A DNA stretch of 64,000 nucleotides from Closterium sp. NIES-65 (lineage: Eukaryota > Streptophyta > Zygnematophyceae > Desmidiales > Closteriaceae), in NCBI GenBank assembly GCA_948144175.1, contig CANXME010002275.1, positions 2,794,001 to 2,858,000 of the forward strand, read 5' to 3'. Of the stretch, positions 11,201 through 22,405 are shown piece by piece. The stretch's first letter is position 1; each line of letters begins with the position of its first letter. The notes beneath the pieces are model-generated. The model worked only from the letters and a program-made list of their open reading frames with translations, made no database searches and had not been told where the DNA came from. Both the position numbers and the translations under genes were made by a program.

Positions 11201-14187
11201 TAGACCCCCTTCCCCCTCAGGGTCCTGCCCCTTAAGGTGTGTCCCAGGTCGATGCAGTCGAGCCGGTCGAGGTTGCTGGTGACTCAGGTACTGCTGGGGG
11301 TGCTGAGCCTGGGGGTGCTGACTCTGGGGGTGCTGAGTCTGGGGGTGCTGAGCCTTGGGGTGCTGAGTCTGGGGGTGTTGAGCCTGGGGGTGCTGAGCCT
11401 GGGGGTGCTGAGCCTGGGGGTGCTGCCTCTAGGGGTGCTGAGCCTGGGGGTGCTGACTCTGAGGGTGCTGCGCGCGTGGGTGCTGAGCCAGGGGGTGCTG
11501 AGCCTGGGGGTGCTGCGTCTGGAGCTGCTGAGCCTGGAGGTGTGGAGCCTGCGGCCACTGGACCTCCCCTTGTGGCGTCTGACGGTACTGGGCCTGGAGG
11601 TTCTCCGGATGTTTCGTCTTGGCGGGAGCCACTCTCTCCACAGGAGCTGCGTGAGTGGTTTGCTCGCCGCTGGAGGCGTACTGCTGGAGCTGTCGCTTCT
11701 TCAGCCGCTGAGGGTGCTGGTGCCGCCGGTCCCGGAGCTACTGGGCCTGCGGGTCCGCCTGGAGCTGGAGCTGCTGAGGGTGTTGGTTCTGAGACTACTA
11801 CTGTACGTCCTGGTGGTGGTCGTGCTGCGGGTACTGCTGGCGCTACTGGAGGTCCTGCCGCTGGAGGTGCTGTTGGCGCTGGTGCTGCCGGAGGTGCTGA
11901 GGGTGCTGGTGCTGTCCCTGCTGTGTCTGGTGCCGCCGTGCGGCCTCGGCCGTACTTCGTTCCGCTCCTTCAGCAGGTTCTTGGTCTTCCTCCTCTCTTA
12001 GAGGGTCCACCGTCTGTCCAGTCGCAGTCACAGTTACCGCCGGCCTCCCCACTGCCTTCTCCGTCTCCGTACACTGGTCCTACTGGTGGTCTTGCTAAGC
12101 GTCGTGAGCCTGCGTCTCGTCCTGCGTCGCCTGTTCGTGCTGCTCGCACTAGTGGTCGCAGTTCGCGTCAGCGTCCTCCTCCTGTCCCTGGCACGCACCG
12201 GATGTCTCTGCGTCCGTCCACTGCTCCTCTACGTGCCCCTTTTCCCTCTCCTCCTGAGTCCTCTCTTCCTGCGCTTGCCGATCCTGAGTCGGACTCTCTT
12301 CGTGCTGCCAGTCCTACTGTCACGCGCCTCCTTGCTACTGTTGTCACTGACCCCTCCTTTGAGTCCACTGCTGCGTCTGCTCTTGTTGCTGAGCTCGTCG
12401 ACTTCGGTGCTCGCTGTCGTCTAGACTACGCTGCTAGTCTTGTTGCTGAGTCTGCGTCTGTCTGTCCTCCGTCCGTCGGGGGTGAGTGTGCTCTTGGCAC
12501 GGACGTCCTTGAGGACAGGCAGGAGGAGTTTCAGTGTCTGGCTGCTGCTTCACCTCATCTCGCGTCTGTACTGCTTGCCCCTGAGGGAGACCCGGATGCA
12601 CTAGACATCCCGACTCCGCGCTCTTACGCGGAGGCCGTAGAGGGTCCCTACTCCTCTCAGTGGCAGGCAGCTATGGATGCAGAGATGGCTTCCTGGAAGT
12701 CCACAGGCACCTACGTTGACGAGGTTCCCCCTCCTGGGGCGAACATTGTCAGTGGGATGTGGATCTTCAGGGTGAAGCGGCCGCCGGGCTCTACACCTGT
12801 CTTCAAGGCGCGGTACGTGGCTCGTGGCTTCAGTCAGCGGCAGGGAGTTGACTACTTTCAGACCTTCTCTCCCACCCCGAAGATGACCACTGTTCGGGTG
12901 CTGCTGCACATAGCCGCTCAGCACGACTACGAGCTCCACTCTCTTGACTTCAGCACAGCTTTCTTGCAGGGTAGCCTGCACGAGGAGATCTGGCTGCGCC
13001 GTCCACCTGGCTTCACTGGGACTTTCCCTCCTGGCACCCAGTGGAGCCTCCGACGGCCAGTCTACGGTCTCCGCCAGGCACCACGTGAGTGGCACGACAC
13101 ATTGAGGACTACGCTTGCGGCTCTTGGGTTTGCTCCCTCTACTGCTGACCCGTCGTTGTTTCTGCACTCCGACACTTCTTTGCCGCCGTTCTACATCCTC
13201 GTGTACGTCGACGACTTGGTCTTTGCCACAGCGGACACCGCTGGACTCGCCTACGTGAAGTCCGAGCTGCTGAAGAGACACACGTGCACAGACCTGGGTG
13301 AACTGCGCAGCTACCTTGGCTTGCAGATCACTCGGGACAGAGCACGCCGCACCATTACCTTGACTCAGTCACACATGGTGCAGCAGGTCCTTCAGCGTTT
13401 CGGCTTCACGTACTCCTTACCTCAGGCCACTCCTCTGTCTACTCGCCACTCGCTCTCAGCTCTGCCTTCGGATGAGTCCGTAGAGTCGAGTGGCCCGTAC
13501 CCAGAGCTTGTTGGCTGCCTCATGTACCTGATGACCTGCACACGACCTGACCTTGCATACCCTCTTAGCATCTTGGCACGCTATGTTGCTCCTGGGAGAC
13601 ACCGACCAGAGCACATGGCTGCAGCGAAGAGGGTGTTGCGCTACTTGTGCAGTACGTCGGGCATGGGGCTAGTGCTTGGAGGGCGGAGTCCATTGGTCCT
13701 CACTGGGCACGCGGACGCTTCTTGGGCTGACGACCAGGCTACGCAGCGGTCGTCGCAGGGTTACACCTTCAGCCTTGGTTTCGGCTCTGTTTCGTGGCGG
13801 GCTACTCGCTCGTCTTCTGTTCTCGGCTCCAGTTGTGAGGCTGAGATCTACGCCGGGGCCATGGCTGCTCTGGAGCTTCGCTGGCTCACCTACCTGCTGA
13901 CTGACCTTGGAGAGCCGCCTCGTTCTCCTCCAGTGCTGTACGTCGACAACAAGGCCATGCTGGCCTTGTGTCGAGAGCAGCGCCTGGAGCACAGAACGAA
14001 GCACATTGCTCTCCGCTACTTTCTTGCTCGTGAGCTGCAGCAGTGTGGTCAGTTGCGACTTGCGTACGTGGCCTCTGAGGCCAACACTGCTGATGTTTTC
14101 ACCAAGGCACTTCGGCCTTGTGATCATCAGCGTTTCTGTACTCAGCTGGGACTTGTCCCAGTCTTGCCTCACTTGCTCACCTCTTGA
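8227..14187 (+). pseudogene. Copia gag-pol polyprotein of element A, broken by one in-frame stop
   Basis: One frame runs from ATG 8227 to TGA 14187 (1986 sense-length codons), interrupted only by TAA at 11233-11235; element B has a serine codon (TCA) at the corresponding site. Domain order is Ty1/copia. Gag covers about residues 1-230, then a polyglycine linker (255-345), and a variant zinc-knuckle-like cluster near 385. The aspartic protease has LDSGAS near 515. Integrase has the HHRLGH zinc motif near 672 and the catalytic D, D, E (HMDVWG, HSDRGGEF, QQNGIAE). Reverse transcriptase has YVDD near 1659 and RNase H has GHADASWADD near 1827. The stop falls between integrase and reverse transcriptase, so RT and RNase H would be lost. 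The downstream half starting near 11239 is otherwise open. Confidence 0.95.
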
Positions 14188-14399
14188 CCTTACTTGTACT
14201 CTTGCATATATATATGCCTGCTCTTGCTTGTTTAGACTTATATTTATATGTCTCCTCCTGCATGTGAACGGGCCTTGTGGCCTTGACCTTGTGCTCAGAC
14301 TGTGTGGTGACATTGTGATCCACCCTGAGCTTGCTTTGCTCTGCTTTGCTTGACTGGTCTTGTGACCCCTTGTTCTCCCCCACTTTGCCTATGGGGGTG

Positions 14400-14531
14400 T
14401 GTCAGAACATTATAGCTTATGCTTTTGTGCAGGCTATAGTGGGGTATCCCATAGGGGGTACAACCCAATTAGGGTTAGTACTTGTACCCACTTCGCTCAT
14501 AGTTCTTCTCATCCTCGTTCTCATTTTCACA
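14400..14531 (+). repeat. 3' LTR of element A
   Basis: Matches 7187-7318. It is followed directly by target duplication TTTGC. Confidence 0.93.
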
Positions 14532-14536
14532 TTTGC

Positions 14537-15066
14537 CTCTCCACCGGGGCCGTGTTCGCGCGGGCAACAACGACGATACCTCATCCGACAAAAGCGGACG
14601 TTGGGTGAACGGCGGGAAGCGGAATTGTCGGGGGGTGAATACGAAAAAAATGACGACGGAGGGAAAGTTGTGGGTGATCCAGCAGATCACTTGAGTGAGA
14701 GGTTGAGCCCGTGCACCAATCCACAACGAATTTTGGAGTCTATTTGGTAGACCCCCGAAAGGGTTTGATATTGTTACATGGAGGCGCGGCGAGCGGTACA
14801 TTGCCAATGATACCTGGGATTCGCTAAGTGGTTCCGACGGGTATGAAGATGGGTGAACATCGGAGTGCCAGGGAAAAAACGGAGGAAACGTCGGGGCTAT
14901 ACGGCGGAGAATAACTTCGGGACTTCAGCCTCAACCACGATTTTCGGGGTTATATTTCTACAAAAAAAAAAAAAGAGTTGAAGCTGAGGGTGTTTCTTCG
15001 CTTCTTGGAGTGCGGTTGAGCCGTTGGGGGACTTCGCCTGAAGGGTCGCTTCTAAGTCACCTGGCA
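14537..15066 (+). other. Element E internal region, segment 2
   Basis: Non-coding E sequence between the two nested copia elements. The word CCGACAAAAGCGG...GGGTGAACGGC (14577-14612) also occurs at 6967-6992, so E contains internal repeats. An A12 run lies near 14962. Confidence 0.75.
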
Positions 15067-15071
15067 AGAAA

Positions 15072-15195
15072 TGTGGAACAAGTGAACAGGAATGGAAATG
15101 ACTAAGATTGGGTACAAATACAACCCTAGAAACCCTGTACCCCATATGTGCTACCCCACTATAGCCTACAGCAACTATGTCATATAAATCTGACA
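15072..15195 (-). repeat. 3' LTR of element B
   Basis: 124 bp, TG...CA. It lacks the GAAAG present in the other copy. Confidence 0.92.
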
Positions 15196-15406
15196 CACCC
15201 CCATAGGCAAAGTGGGGGAGAACAAGGGGTCACAAGACCAGTCAAGTAAAGCAAAGCAGAGCAAGCTCAGGGTGGATCACAACGTCACCACACAGTCCGA
15301 GCACAAGAGCAGGGCCAGTGGCCAGTTCACATGCAGGAGTACAGACATATATATAAAACTAGACAAGCAAGAGCAGGTATATATATATGTCACAGTACAA
15401 GTGAAG

Positions 15407-18400
15407 TCAAGAGGAGAGCAAGTGAGGCAAGACAGGTACAAGACCCAGCTGGGTGCAAAAGCGCTGATGGTCACAAGGCGCGAGTGCCTTGGTGAACACA
15501 TCAGCAGTGTTGGCCTCAGAGGCCACGTACGCAAGTCGCAACTGACCACGCTGCTGCAGCTCACGAGCAAGGAAGTAGCGGAGAGCAATGTGCTTCGTTC
15601 TGTGCTCCAAGCGCTGCTCTCGACACAAGGCCAGCATGGCCTTGTTGTCTACGTACAGCACTGGAGGAGAACGAGGCGGCTCTCCAAGGTCAGTCAGCAG
15701 GTAGGTGAGCCAGCGAAGCTCCTGTGCAGCCATGGCCCCGGCGTAGATCTCAGCCTCACAACTGGAGCCGAGAACCGAAGACGAGCGAGTAGACCGCCAC
15801 GAGACAGAGCCGGAACCAAGGCTGAAGGTGTAACCCTGTGACGACCGCTGCGTAGCCTGATCGTCAGCCCAAGAAGCGTCCGCGTGGCCGGTAAGGACCA
15901 CTGGACTCCGCCCTCCAAGCACTAGCCCCATGCCCGACGTACTGCACAGGTAGCGCAATACCCTCTTCGCTGCAGCCATGTGCTCCGGTCTGTGTCTCCC
16001 AGGAGCAACATAGCGTGCAAGAATGCTAAGAGGGTATGCAAGGTCAGGTCGTGTGCAGGTCATCAGGTACATGAGGCAGCCAACAAGCTCTGCATACGGA
16101 CCACTCGACTCTACGGACTCATCCGAAGGCAGAGCTGAGAGTGAGTGGCGTGTAGGCAGAGGAGTGGCCTGAGGCGAGGAGTACGTGAAGCCGAAACGCT
16201 GAAGGACCTGCTGCACCATGTGTGACTGAGTCAAGGTAATGGTGCGGCGTGCTCTGTCCCGAGTGATCTGCAAGCCAAGGTAGCTGCGCAGTTCACCCAG
16301 GTCTGTGCACGTGTGTCTCTTCAGCAGCTCGGACTTCACGTAGGTGAGTCCAGCAGTGTCCGCTGTGGCAAAGACCAAGTCGTCGACGTACACGAGGATG
16401 TAGAACGGCGGCAGGGAAGTGTCGGTGCGAAGAAACAGCGACGGGTCAGCAGTAGAAGGAGCAAACCCAAGAGCCGCAAGCGTAGTCCTCAGTGTGTCGT
16501 GCCACTCACGCGGTGCCTGGCGGAGACCGTAGACTGGCCGTCGGAGGCTCCACTGGGTGCCAGGAGGGAAAGTCCCAGTGAAGCCAGGTGGACGGCGAAG
16601 CCAGATCTCCTCGTGCAGGCTACCCTGCAAGAACGCAGTGCTGAAGTCGAGAGAGTGAAGCTCGTAGTCGCGCTGAGCGGCTATGTGCAGCAGCATCCGA
16701 AGAGTAGTCATCTTCGGGGTGGGAGAGAAGGTCTGAAAGTAGTCAACTCCCTGCCGCTGACTGAAGCCACGAGCAACGTACCGTGCCTTGAAGACAGGTG
16801 GAGAGCCCGGCGGCCGCTTCACCCTGAAGATCCACATGCCACTGACGATGTTCGCCCCAGGAGGGGGAACCGCGTCAACGTAGGTGCCTGTGGACTTCCA
16901 GGAAGCCATCTCTGCATCCATAGCTGCCTGCCACTGAGAGGAGTAGGGACCCTCTACGGCCTCCGCGTAAGAACGCGGAGTCGGGATGTCTAGTGCATCC
17001 GGGTCTCCCTCAGGGGCAAGCAGTACAGACGCGAGATGAGGTGAAGCAGCCGCTAGACACTGTAACTCCTCCTGCCTGTCCTCTAGGACGTCCGTGCCAA
17101 GAGCACACTCACCCCCGACGGACGGAGGACAGACAGACGCAGACTCAGCAACAAGACTAGCAGCGTAGTCGAGACGACAGCGAGCAGCAAAGTCGACGAG
17201 CTCAGCGACAAGGGCAGACGCAGCAGTGGACTCAAACGAGGGGTCAGTGACGACAGTAGCAAGGAGACGCGTGACAGTAGGACTGGCAGCACGAAGAGAG
17301 TCCGACTCAGGGTCGGCAAGCGCAGGAAGAGAGGACTCAGGAGGAGAAGGCAAAGGGGCACGCAGAGGAGCAGTGGACGGACGCAAAGACATCCGGTGCG
17401 TGCCAGGGACAGGAGGAGGACGCTGACGCGAACTGCGACCACTAGCGCGAGCAGCACGAACAGGCGACGCGGGACGAGACGCAGGCTCACGACGCTCAGC
17501 AAGACCTCCAGTAGAACCAGTGTAAGGAGAGGGAGCAGGCAGTGGAGAGGAAGGCTCCAGCAGGGAGTGCGACTGGACAGGCGGTGGACCCTCTACTAGA
17601 GGAGAAAGACCAAGAACCTGCTGCAGGAGCGGAACGAAGTACGGCCGAGGCCGCGCGGCAGCTCCAGACTCAGCAGGGACAGCACCACCACCCTCAGCGA
17701 CAGCACCAGCGCCACCCACACCTCCAGCGGCAGGACCAACAGCAGTAGGCTCAGCACCAACGCCCTCAGCAGCTCCAGCTCCAGGAGGACCCGCAGGTCC
17801 AGCAGCTCCGGGACCGACAGCACCCGCACCCTCGACGGTCGAAGAAGCTCCAGCTCCAGCTCCAGCAGCACCTCCAGACTCAGCAGCACGCCTCCAGCGG
17901 CGAGCGAACCACTCGCGCAGCTCCTGTGGAGAGAGGGGCTCCCGGCGAGACGCAGCAGCAGGAGAAACCCCAGGCTCAGCAGCTCCAGACGCAGCACCCC
18001 CAGGCTCAGCAGCTCCCTGCTCAGCACCCTCCGCAGAAGCACCCTCAGGCCCAGCACCCCCAGCAGTAGCACCCCCAGGCTCAGCACCCCCGCGCACAGC
18101 ACCCCCAGAGTCAGCACCCCCAGGCTCAGCACCCGCAGCAGCACCAGAGTCACCAGTAACCTCGACCGGGTCAACGGCGTCTACCTGGGACACACCTGAG
18201 GGGGCAGGAACCTGAGGGGGGAGGGGGTCTACTGGGGGGGGAACCGGCACAAGGAAGTCCGGGGGAGGGGGGAGGGAAGGAGTGCGGTAGGGGAAGAGAC
18301 GGTAGAAGGGGACTGACTCGTCGAACGTGACGTCCTGGGAGGACAGAACACGACGAGAGGAGGGGTGGTAAAACTGCCACCCTGGGGCGTCAGTGGGGAA

Positions 18401-21223
18401 GCCAAGGAAGACCCAGGGAGCAGCACGAGGGGACAGCTTGTCCGCAGACAAGTCGCGGACAAACGCCCGAGATCCCCAGACACGGAACACAGACGCATCG
18501 CCAACCTTCCCCGTCCACAGCAAGGCTGGGGACATCGCAGGCCGAGAGACCCGGGGGTGAAGGTTGAGCTGATGCGCCGCGTACCTCACCGCAAACGGCC
18601 ACAGAAAATGGGGGGCAGCCGCATGCATCATGGACGTACGAGCGACATCCATGACCATGCCAATGCGGCGCTCAGCAATCCCATTTTGCTGTGGTGAGTC
18701 CGGAAGCGTGAAGGTCTGGCGGATCCCCCGTGCACGACAGTAGTCCCGCAGAAGGCGAGAAGAGAACTCTCCGCCTCTGTCCGAGTGCAGACGCAGAACA
18801 GGAAAGTCCGAGCCGAAGCTCTTCCTGAGCTGGAGACGAGCCTCGCGGATCCTGTCGATCAGCACCTCAGTGACCGCACCCTTGCTGCGCAAGGGGAGGA
18901 CTGTGGTGTAACGCGAGTAGTCGTCAACCACCAACAGGAAGTAGCGCTCGTAACCCTGCCCACGGACGGGGGCTGGGCCCCACACATCCATGTGAAGCGT
19001 CTGCAGGGGAGCCTCTGTCGGGGGGAAGTGGGAGGAGTGAGGAGTAGCCCGGAGGCGACCCTCGACACAGGGGACACAGGAAGGTCCTGGCCCGGAGGGG
19101 AGAGGAGGGAGAGACTGGGGAAGACCAGAGACAAGGACACGGGAAGCCATGCTCCGAAGACGGGGCAAGGAGGGGTGGCCAAGACGGTGGTGCCACAGGA
19201 GAGTCTCGTGAGACAGGAGGCGACAAGAACAGGGGGCAGACTCAGGACCTGACCGGGACGCAGCAGCAAGCACCTGACCCGACGCAGCCACCTGACCAGA
19301 CGCAGGGACAGGAGGAGACTCAACGGTCAGGGTGTAGAGACTCGACCCCGGCCGACGCGAGAACGTGGCCAGGTGTCGGCCTGTGCGTGCCTCCGTGCAG
19401 TGGGTCACCCGCTGACTCGCAGGAGTGAACTGGTGAACCCCCACATCCTGCAGGTCCGCTCCACTCACCAAGTTCGTAGAGAACGAGGGAAGGTACAGAC
19501 CAGACAGGGTGCCCGAAGGGGCAGCCGGACACGGGAGGACAGTGGAGAAGTGAGACAGGACAGGACCCCCAGAGGGGTCAGCAAGGGAGACCGCAACCGG
19601 CCGGCCGAGCGGCGTAAGGGTAGTGCGGTCTCGAAAGAAGGAGCGAGAAGCCCCGGAGTCAAGTGTGAAAGTGAGGGAGGACGAGGACGACGCAGTACCT
19701 GAGAGCGCAGTCTCACCAGTACCTGAGAGCACAGACGCACTGGCACCTAGAGCAGCAGCCTCACAAGCACCTAGCGCAGCAGTACCAATGCCCGGGTCGG
19801 GCTGGAAACACCGGTAACCCTCATTCTCCTCACTATAATCCACAGCATACATAGCAGCAAGGATAGCATCAAAATCAAGATCAAAGATCGCTACACCAGC
19901 CCTTAGAAGCTCATCCCAGCGAGGGATCTCACTAGCCCCAGGGAACTGCTGACGCCAAGCGTCCGTCAGGCGGCCAAAGCAGCGCTGGGTGGCGTGGGCA
20001 CCCCCACACTGCTCACCCGCGCGGTCGCCGGAACGAAGAACGTAGGTGCAGGGACCAGTACCCCCACCCCTCTGACGCCCAGCGTACCACTCACGAAGCT
20101 GCTGAGGCGGAGGGATGTCCCGCGAGCGCTGCTGCTGCTGCTGCCGCTGCGAGCGCTGGCCACCACCACCGCCGCTACGCTGCTGGGTACCACCTCGACC
20201 AGCTCCACCTCCTCCACCACCACCGCCTCCTCCGCTGCCGCCTCCACCGCCTCCACCTCCGCCGCCTCCACCTCCGCCGCTGCCTCCACCACCACCGCTG
20301 GCACCACCACCACCGTCTCCGCCGCTGCTGCCACCACCACCACCACCCCCGCCACTAGTCCCGCCGCCACCCCCACTCCCTCCGCCGCCACCGCCGCCAC
20401 CGCCACCGCCCCCTCCAGCTCCACCCGCGCCCTTGCCCCCCTTGCCCTTGCTGGAGCGACGTCTCCCACTAGGGGTAGACGCCGCGCCGACCGACTCAAG
20501 ACCAAGCAGGTCGGCAGCAGCAGCAGAGGCAACAGAGGGCAGCAAGGGGGAAGGAGAGCACCCCTCAAAGATGGGGGTGCGAGGGTCACCACGAGAAGCA
20601 CCTACAGCGACTATGCTCTTCTCCGCTGCGAGGAGGGCCTTCTCGAGGAGGTCGACGGTGAGGGTGGTGGGACAGACTGCGAGAAAGTGGTCCCTAACGA
20701 CGCGAAGGGAGTCAGGGAGGCGCGCGACTACGTAGTAGAGAGCGATGTACATGGGGGGTGGGTTCTTAGCGCAGAACTCAGCAGGAAGGGCGGCGCGGTA
20801 GCGAGTGTCACTAGTGCGGAGGTGCGTAATGAGGTCAGCAACAGTGGGAAAGGCAGAGAGGTTAGGAAAGAGGTAGGGAAGCATGAGACGGCTCAGTGCA
20901 GCAGTGGCAGGGGAGGAGTAGCGCGCAACTACAGCGTCGTACAAGGTCTGAGCACTCTTGTACTGACTAAAGTGCGCACGCTCAGAGGTAGGGAGGTGGC
21001 GACGCACAGCAAGACGTGCAGCAGCATCGCGGGTGGCCCACTGAGAGCGGACAGTGGGATCAGCATCAGCAGCAGGAGCAAGAGAGGCGCCAGAGGTGAG
21101 GTCAAAGAGAGAAAGGTCGTCAGCCCTGTCGCACTGTAAGAACAGCTGCAGGTCGTCTAACCAGACCTCAAAATCAATGGCGCGACCCTCAGCGTCAAAA
21201 GCTAGGACACTAGGGGTAGCCAT
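15407..21223 (-). CDS. Intact copia gag-pol polyprotein of element B
   Basis: Single 1938-codon frame. I chose the ATG at 21223 because it gives the same MATPSVLAFD start as element A; an upstream in-frame ATG adds 8 residues. It contains copia-type gag and a long Gly-rich linker. It also has a C-x13-C-x3-H-x4-C cluster, protease LDSGAS, and integrase with an HHRLGH zinc motif and D, D, E residues. Reverse transcriptase shows YGLRQAPREWH and YVDD, and RNase H has GHADASWADD and SSCEAE. It encodes the proteins for particle assembly, processing, reverse transcription and integration. Pol follows gag in the same frame with no frameshift, as in most plant copia elements. All catalytic motifs I looked for are present. 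Confidence 0.95.
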   Translation of the reverse strand: MATPSVLAFDAEGRAIDFEVWLDDLQLFLQCDRADDLSLFDLTSGASLAPAADADPTVRSQWATRDAAARLAVRRHLPTSERAHFSQYKSAQTLYDAVVARYSSPATAALSRLMLPYLFPNLSAFPTVADLITHLRTSDTRYRAALPAEFCAKNPPPMYIALYYVVARLPDSLRVVRDHFLAVCPTTLTVDLLEKALLAAEKSIVAVGASRGDPRTPIFEGCSPSPLLPSVASAAAADLLGLESVGAASTPSGRRRSSKGKGGKGAGGAGGGGGGGGGGGGGSGGGGGTSGGGGGGGGSSGGDGGGGASGGGGGSGGGGGGGGGGGGGGSGGGGGGGGGGAGRGGTQQRSGGGGGQRSQRQQQQQRSRDIPPPQQLREWYAGRQRGGGTGPCTYVLRSGDRAGEQCGGAHATQRCFGRLTDAWRQQFPGASEIPRWDELLRAGVAIFDLDFDAILAAMYAVDYSEENEGYRCFQPDPGIGTAALGACEAAALGASASVLSGTGETALSGTASSSSSLTFTLDSGASRSFFRDRTTLTPLGRPVAVSLADPSGGPVLSHFSTVLPCPAAPSGTLSGLYLPSFSTNLVSGADLQDVGVHQFTPASQRVTHCTEARTGRHLATFSRRPGSSLYTLTVESPPVPASGQVAASGQVLAAASRSGPESAPCSCRLLSHETLLWHHRLGHPSLPRLRSMASRVLVSGLPQSLPPLPSGPGPSCVPCVEGRLRATPHSSHFPPTEAPLQTLHMDVWGPAPVRGQGYERYFLLVVDDYSRYTTVLPLRSKGAVTEVLIDRIREARLQLRKSFGSDFPVLRLHSDRGGEFSSRLLRDYCRARGIRQTFTLPDSPQQNGIAERRIGMVMDVARTSMMHAAAPHFLWPFAVRYAAHQLNLHPRVSRPAMSPALLWTGKVGDASVFRVWGSRAFVRDLSADKLSPRAAPWVFLGFPTDAPGWQFYHPSSRRVLSSQDVTFDESVPFYRLFPYRTPSLPPPPDFLVPVPPPVDPLPPQVPAPSGVSQVDAVDPVEVTGDSGAAAGAEPGGADSGGAVRGGAEPGGATAGGAGPEGASAEGAEQGAAEPGGAASGAAEPGVSPAAASRREPLSPQELREWFARRWRRAAESGGAAGAGAGASSTVEGAGAVGPGAAGPAGPPGAGAAEGVGAEPTAVGPAAGGVGGAGAVAEGGGAVPAESGAAARPRPYFVPLLQQVLGLSPLVEGPPPVQSHSLLEPSSPLPAPSPYTGSTGGLAERREPASRPASPVRAARASGRSSRQRPPPVPGTHRMSLRPSTAPLRAPLPSPPESSLPALADPESDSLRAASPTVTRLLATVVTDPSFESTAASALVAELVDFAARCRLDYAASLVAESASVCPPSVGGECALGTDVLEDRQEELQCLAAASPHLASVLLAPEGDPDALDIPTPRSYAEAVEGPYSSQWQAAMDAEMASWKSTGTYVDAVPPPGANIVSGMWIFRVKRPPGSPPVFKARYVARGFSQRQGVDYFQTFSPTPKMTTLRMLLHIAAQRDYELHSLDFSTAFLQGSLHEEIWLRRPPGFTGTFPPGTQWSLRRPVYGLRQAPREWHDTLRTTLAALGFAPSTADPSLFLRTDTSLPPFYILVYVDDLVFATADTAGLTYVKSELLKRHTCTDLGELRSYLGLQITRDRARRTITLTQSHMVQQVLQRFGFTYSSPQATPLPTRHSLSALPSDESVESSGPYAELVGCLMYLMTCTRPDLAYPLSILARYVAPGRHRPEHMAAAKRVLRYLCSTSGMGLVLGGRSPVVLTGHADASWADDQATQRSSQGYTFSLGSGSVSWRSTRSSSVLGSSCEAEIYAGAMAAQELRWLTYLLTDLGEPPRSPPVLYVDNKAMLALCREQRLEHRTKHIALRYFLARELQQRGQLRLAYVASEANTADVFTKALAPCDHQRFCTQLGLVPVLPHLLSS

Positions 21224-21299
21224 GGCGACGACAGCGACGCAGTGCAAGCAGTAGGGAAAGAGCTCGCAGTGTCAGTGGGACTGTGCTCACCAGGCAGGG

Positions 21300-22180
21300 C
21301 AGGTCGTGCAGCTCTGCAGAAAGGCGGCTCAGCGACCGGGCGGCTCGGGTGCACAGCGGCTCGGCTCCCGGGCGGCTCGGCGGCTCGGCGGCTCGGGCGC
21401 AGGGCGGCTCGGCTCCCGGGCGGCTCGGCGGCAGGGCGGCTCGGGTGCAGGGCGGCTCGGCTCCTGGGGGGCTCGGCGGCAGGGCGGCTCGGGTCCCGGG
21501 CGGCTCGGCGTTGGGCGGCTCGGCTCCCGGGCGGTTCGGCTGCTGGGGCTGCTCTGCTGCTGGGGCGGCTCGGCTGGGAGATGCAGGGGCGGGGCCGTCA
21601 GGTGCAGCGGCGGGTCGAACGGTGCAGCGGCGGGCCGGCAGGTGCAGCGGCGGGGCCGTAGGGTGCAGCGGCGGGCCGACCAGGTGGGGCGGCGGGCCGT
21701 AGGGTGCAGCGGCGGGCCGTAGGGTGCAGCGGCGGGCCGGCAGGTGCAGCGGCGGGGCCGTCAGGTGAGGCGGCGGGCCGCTGGGTGCAGCGGCGGGCCG
21801 GCAGGTGCAGCGGCGGGCCGGCAGGTGCAGCGGCGGGGCCGTCAGGTGAGGCGGCGGGCCGTAGGGTGCAGCGGCGGGCCGTAGGGTGCAGCGGCGGAGC
21901 CGGCGGTGGGGCCGCGTCAGTGGAGGCGGCGGGGCCGCGTCAAGCAGGCGGCGGGGCCGCGACGAAGCGGGCGGCAGGGCCGCGTCAGAGCCGGCGGCGG
22001 GGCCGCGTCAGTGGAGGCGGCGGGGCCGCGTCAAGCAGGCGGCGGGGCCGCGACGAAGCGGGCGGCAGGGCCGCGTCAGAGCCGGCGGCGGGGCCGCGCC
22101 AAGCAGGCGGCGGGGCCGCGATCAGGAGGGGTGGCGGGGCCGCGTCTGAGGGACAGCGGGGCCGCGAGGGAAATGGCGAC
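21300..22180. repeat. GC-rich tandem repeats in the leader of element B
   Basis: Blocks of GGCGGCTCGG-type units (21310-21560), GTGCAGCGGCGGGCCG-type units (21600-21900) and a roughly 105-bp GGCGGCGGGGCCGCGTC-based unit repeated at 21920-22130. They occupy the same place as the repeats in A but differ in unit composition. Confidence 0.85.
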
Positions 22181-22271
22181 CCGAGGGGTCGCTAAAAAAA
22201 AGGCGCGCCTCGGGGCGCGCTTCGGTGGGCCCTAAAAAAAACGGTCCTAAGGAAGGAACCGCTCTATACCA

Positions 22272-22400
22272 TGTGGAACAAGTGAACAGGAATGGAAATG
22301 ACTAAGGAAAGATTGGGTACAAATACAACCCTAGAAACCCTGTACCCCATATGTGCTACCCCACTATAGCCTACAGCAACTATGTCATATAAATCTGACA
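22272..22400 (-). repeat. 5' LTR of element B
   Basis: 129 bp; pairs with 15072-15195 and is followed by target duplication AGAAA. Confidence 0.92.
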
Positions 22401-22405
22401 AGAAA

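Larger units (their letters stand above)
7187..14531 (+). mobile_element. Element A: Ty1/copia retrotransposon nested in E
   Basis: Complete element of 7345 bp. Its 132-bp LTRs (7187-7318 and 14400-14531) differ at two positions by eye. A perfect TTTGC target duplication flanks it (7182-7186 and 14532-14536). The primer site TGGAATCAGAGT (7319-7330) abuts the 5' LTR and a TATGGGGGTG purine tract abuts the 3' LTR. A GC-rich repetitive leader (7400-8110) precedes gag-pol. The LTRs are unusually short for copia. One nonsense codon interrupts the polyprotein. Confidence 0.95.
15072..22400 (-). mobile_element. Element B: Ty1/copia retrotransposon nested in E, structurally intact
   Basis: Complete element of 7329 bp on the minus strand. 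Its LTRs (22272-22400 as 5', 15072-15195 as 3') are identical by eye apart from a 5-bp indel. A perfect AGAAA target duplication flanks it (15067-15071 and 22401-22405). The primer site TGGTATAGAGC (minus, 22261-22271) and a purine tract (minus, about 15196-15208) are in place. The gag-pol frame is uninterrupted. It is in the same family as A but with diverged LTRs. Near-identical LTRs and an open frame suggest a recent, possibly still competent insertion. Confidence 0.95.

Noticed and set aside
19994-21139. Long plus-strand ORFs opposite the gag region of element B (and minus-strand ones opposite A)
   Set aside because: Pro/Thr/Ala-rich antisense shadows of the polyglycine and gag coding sequence.
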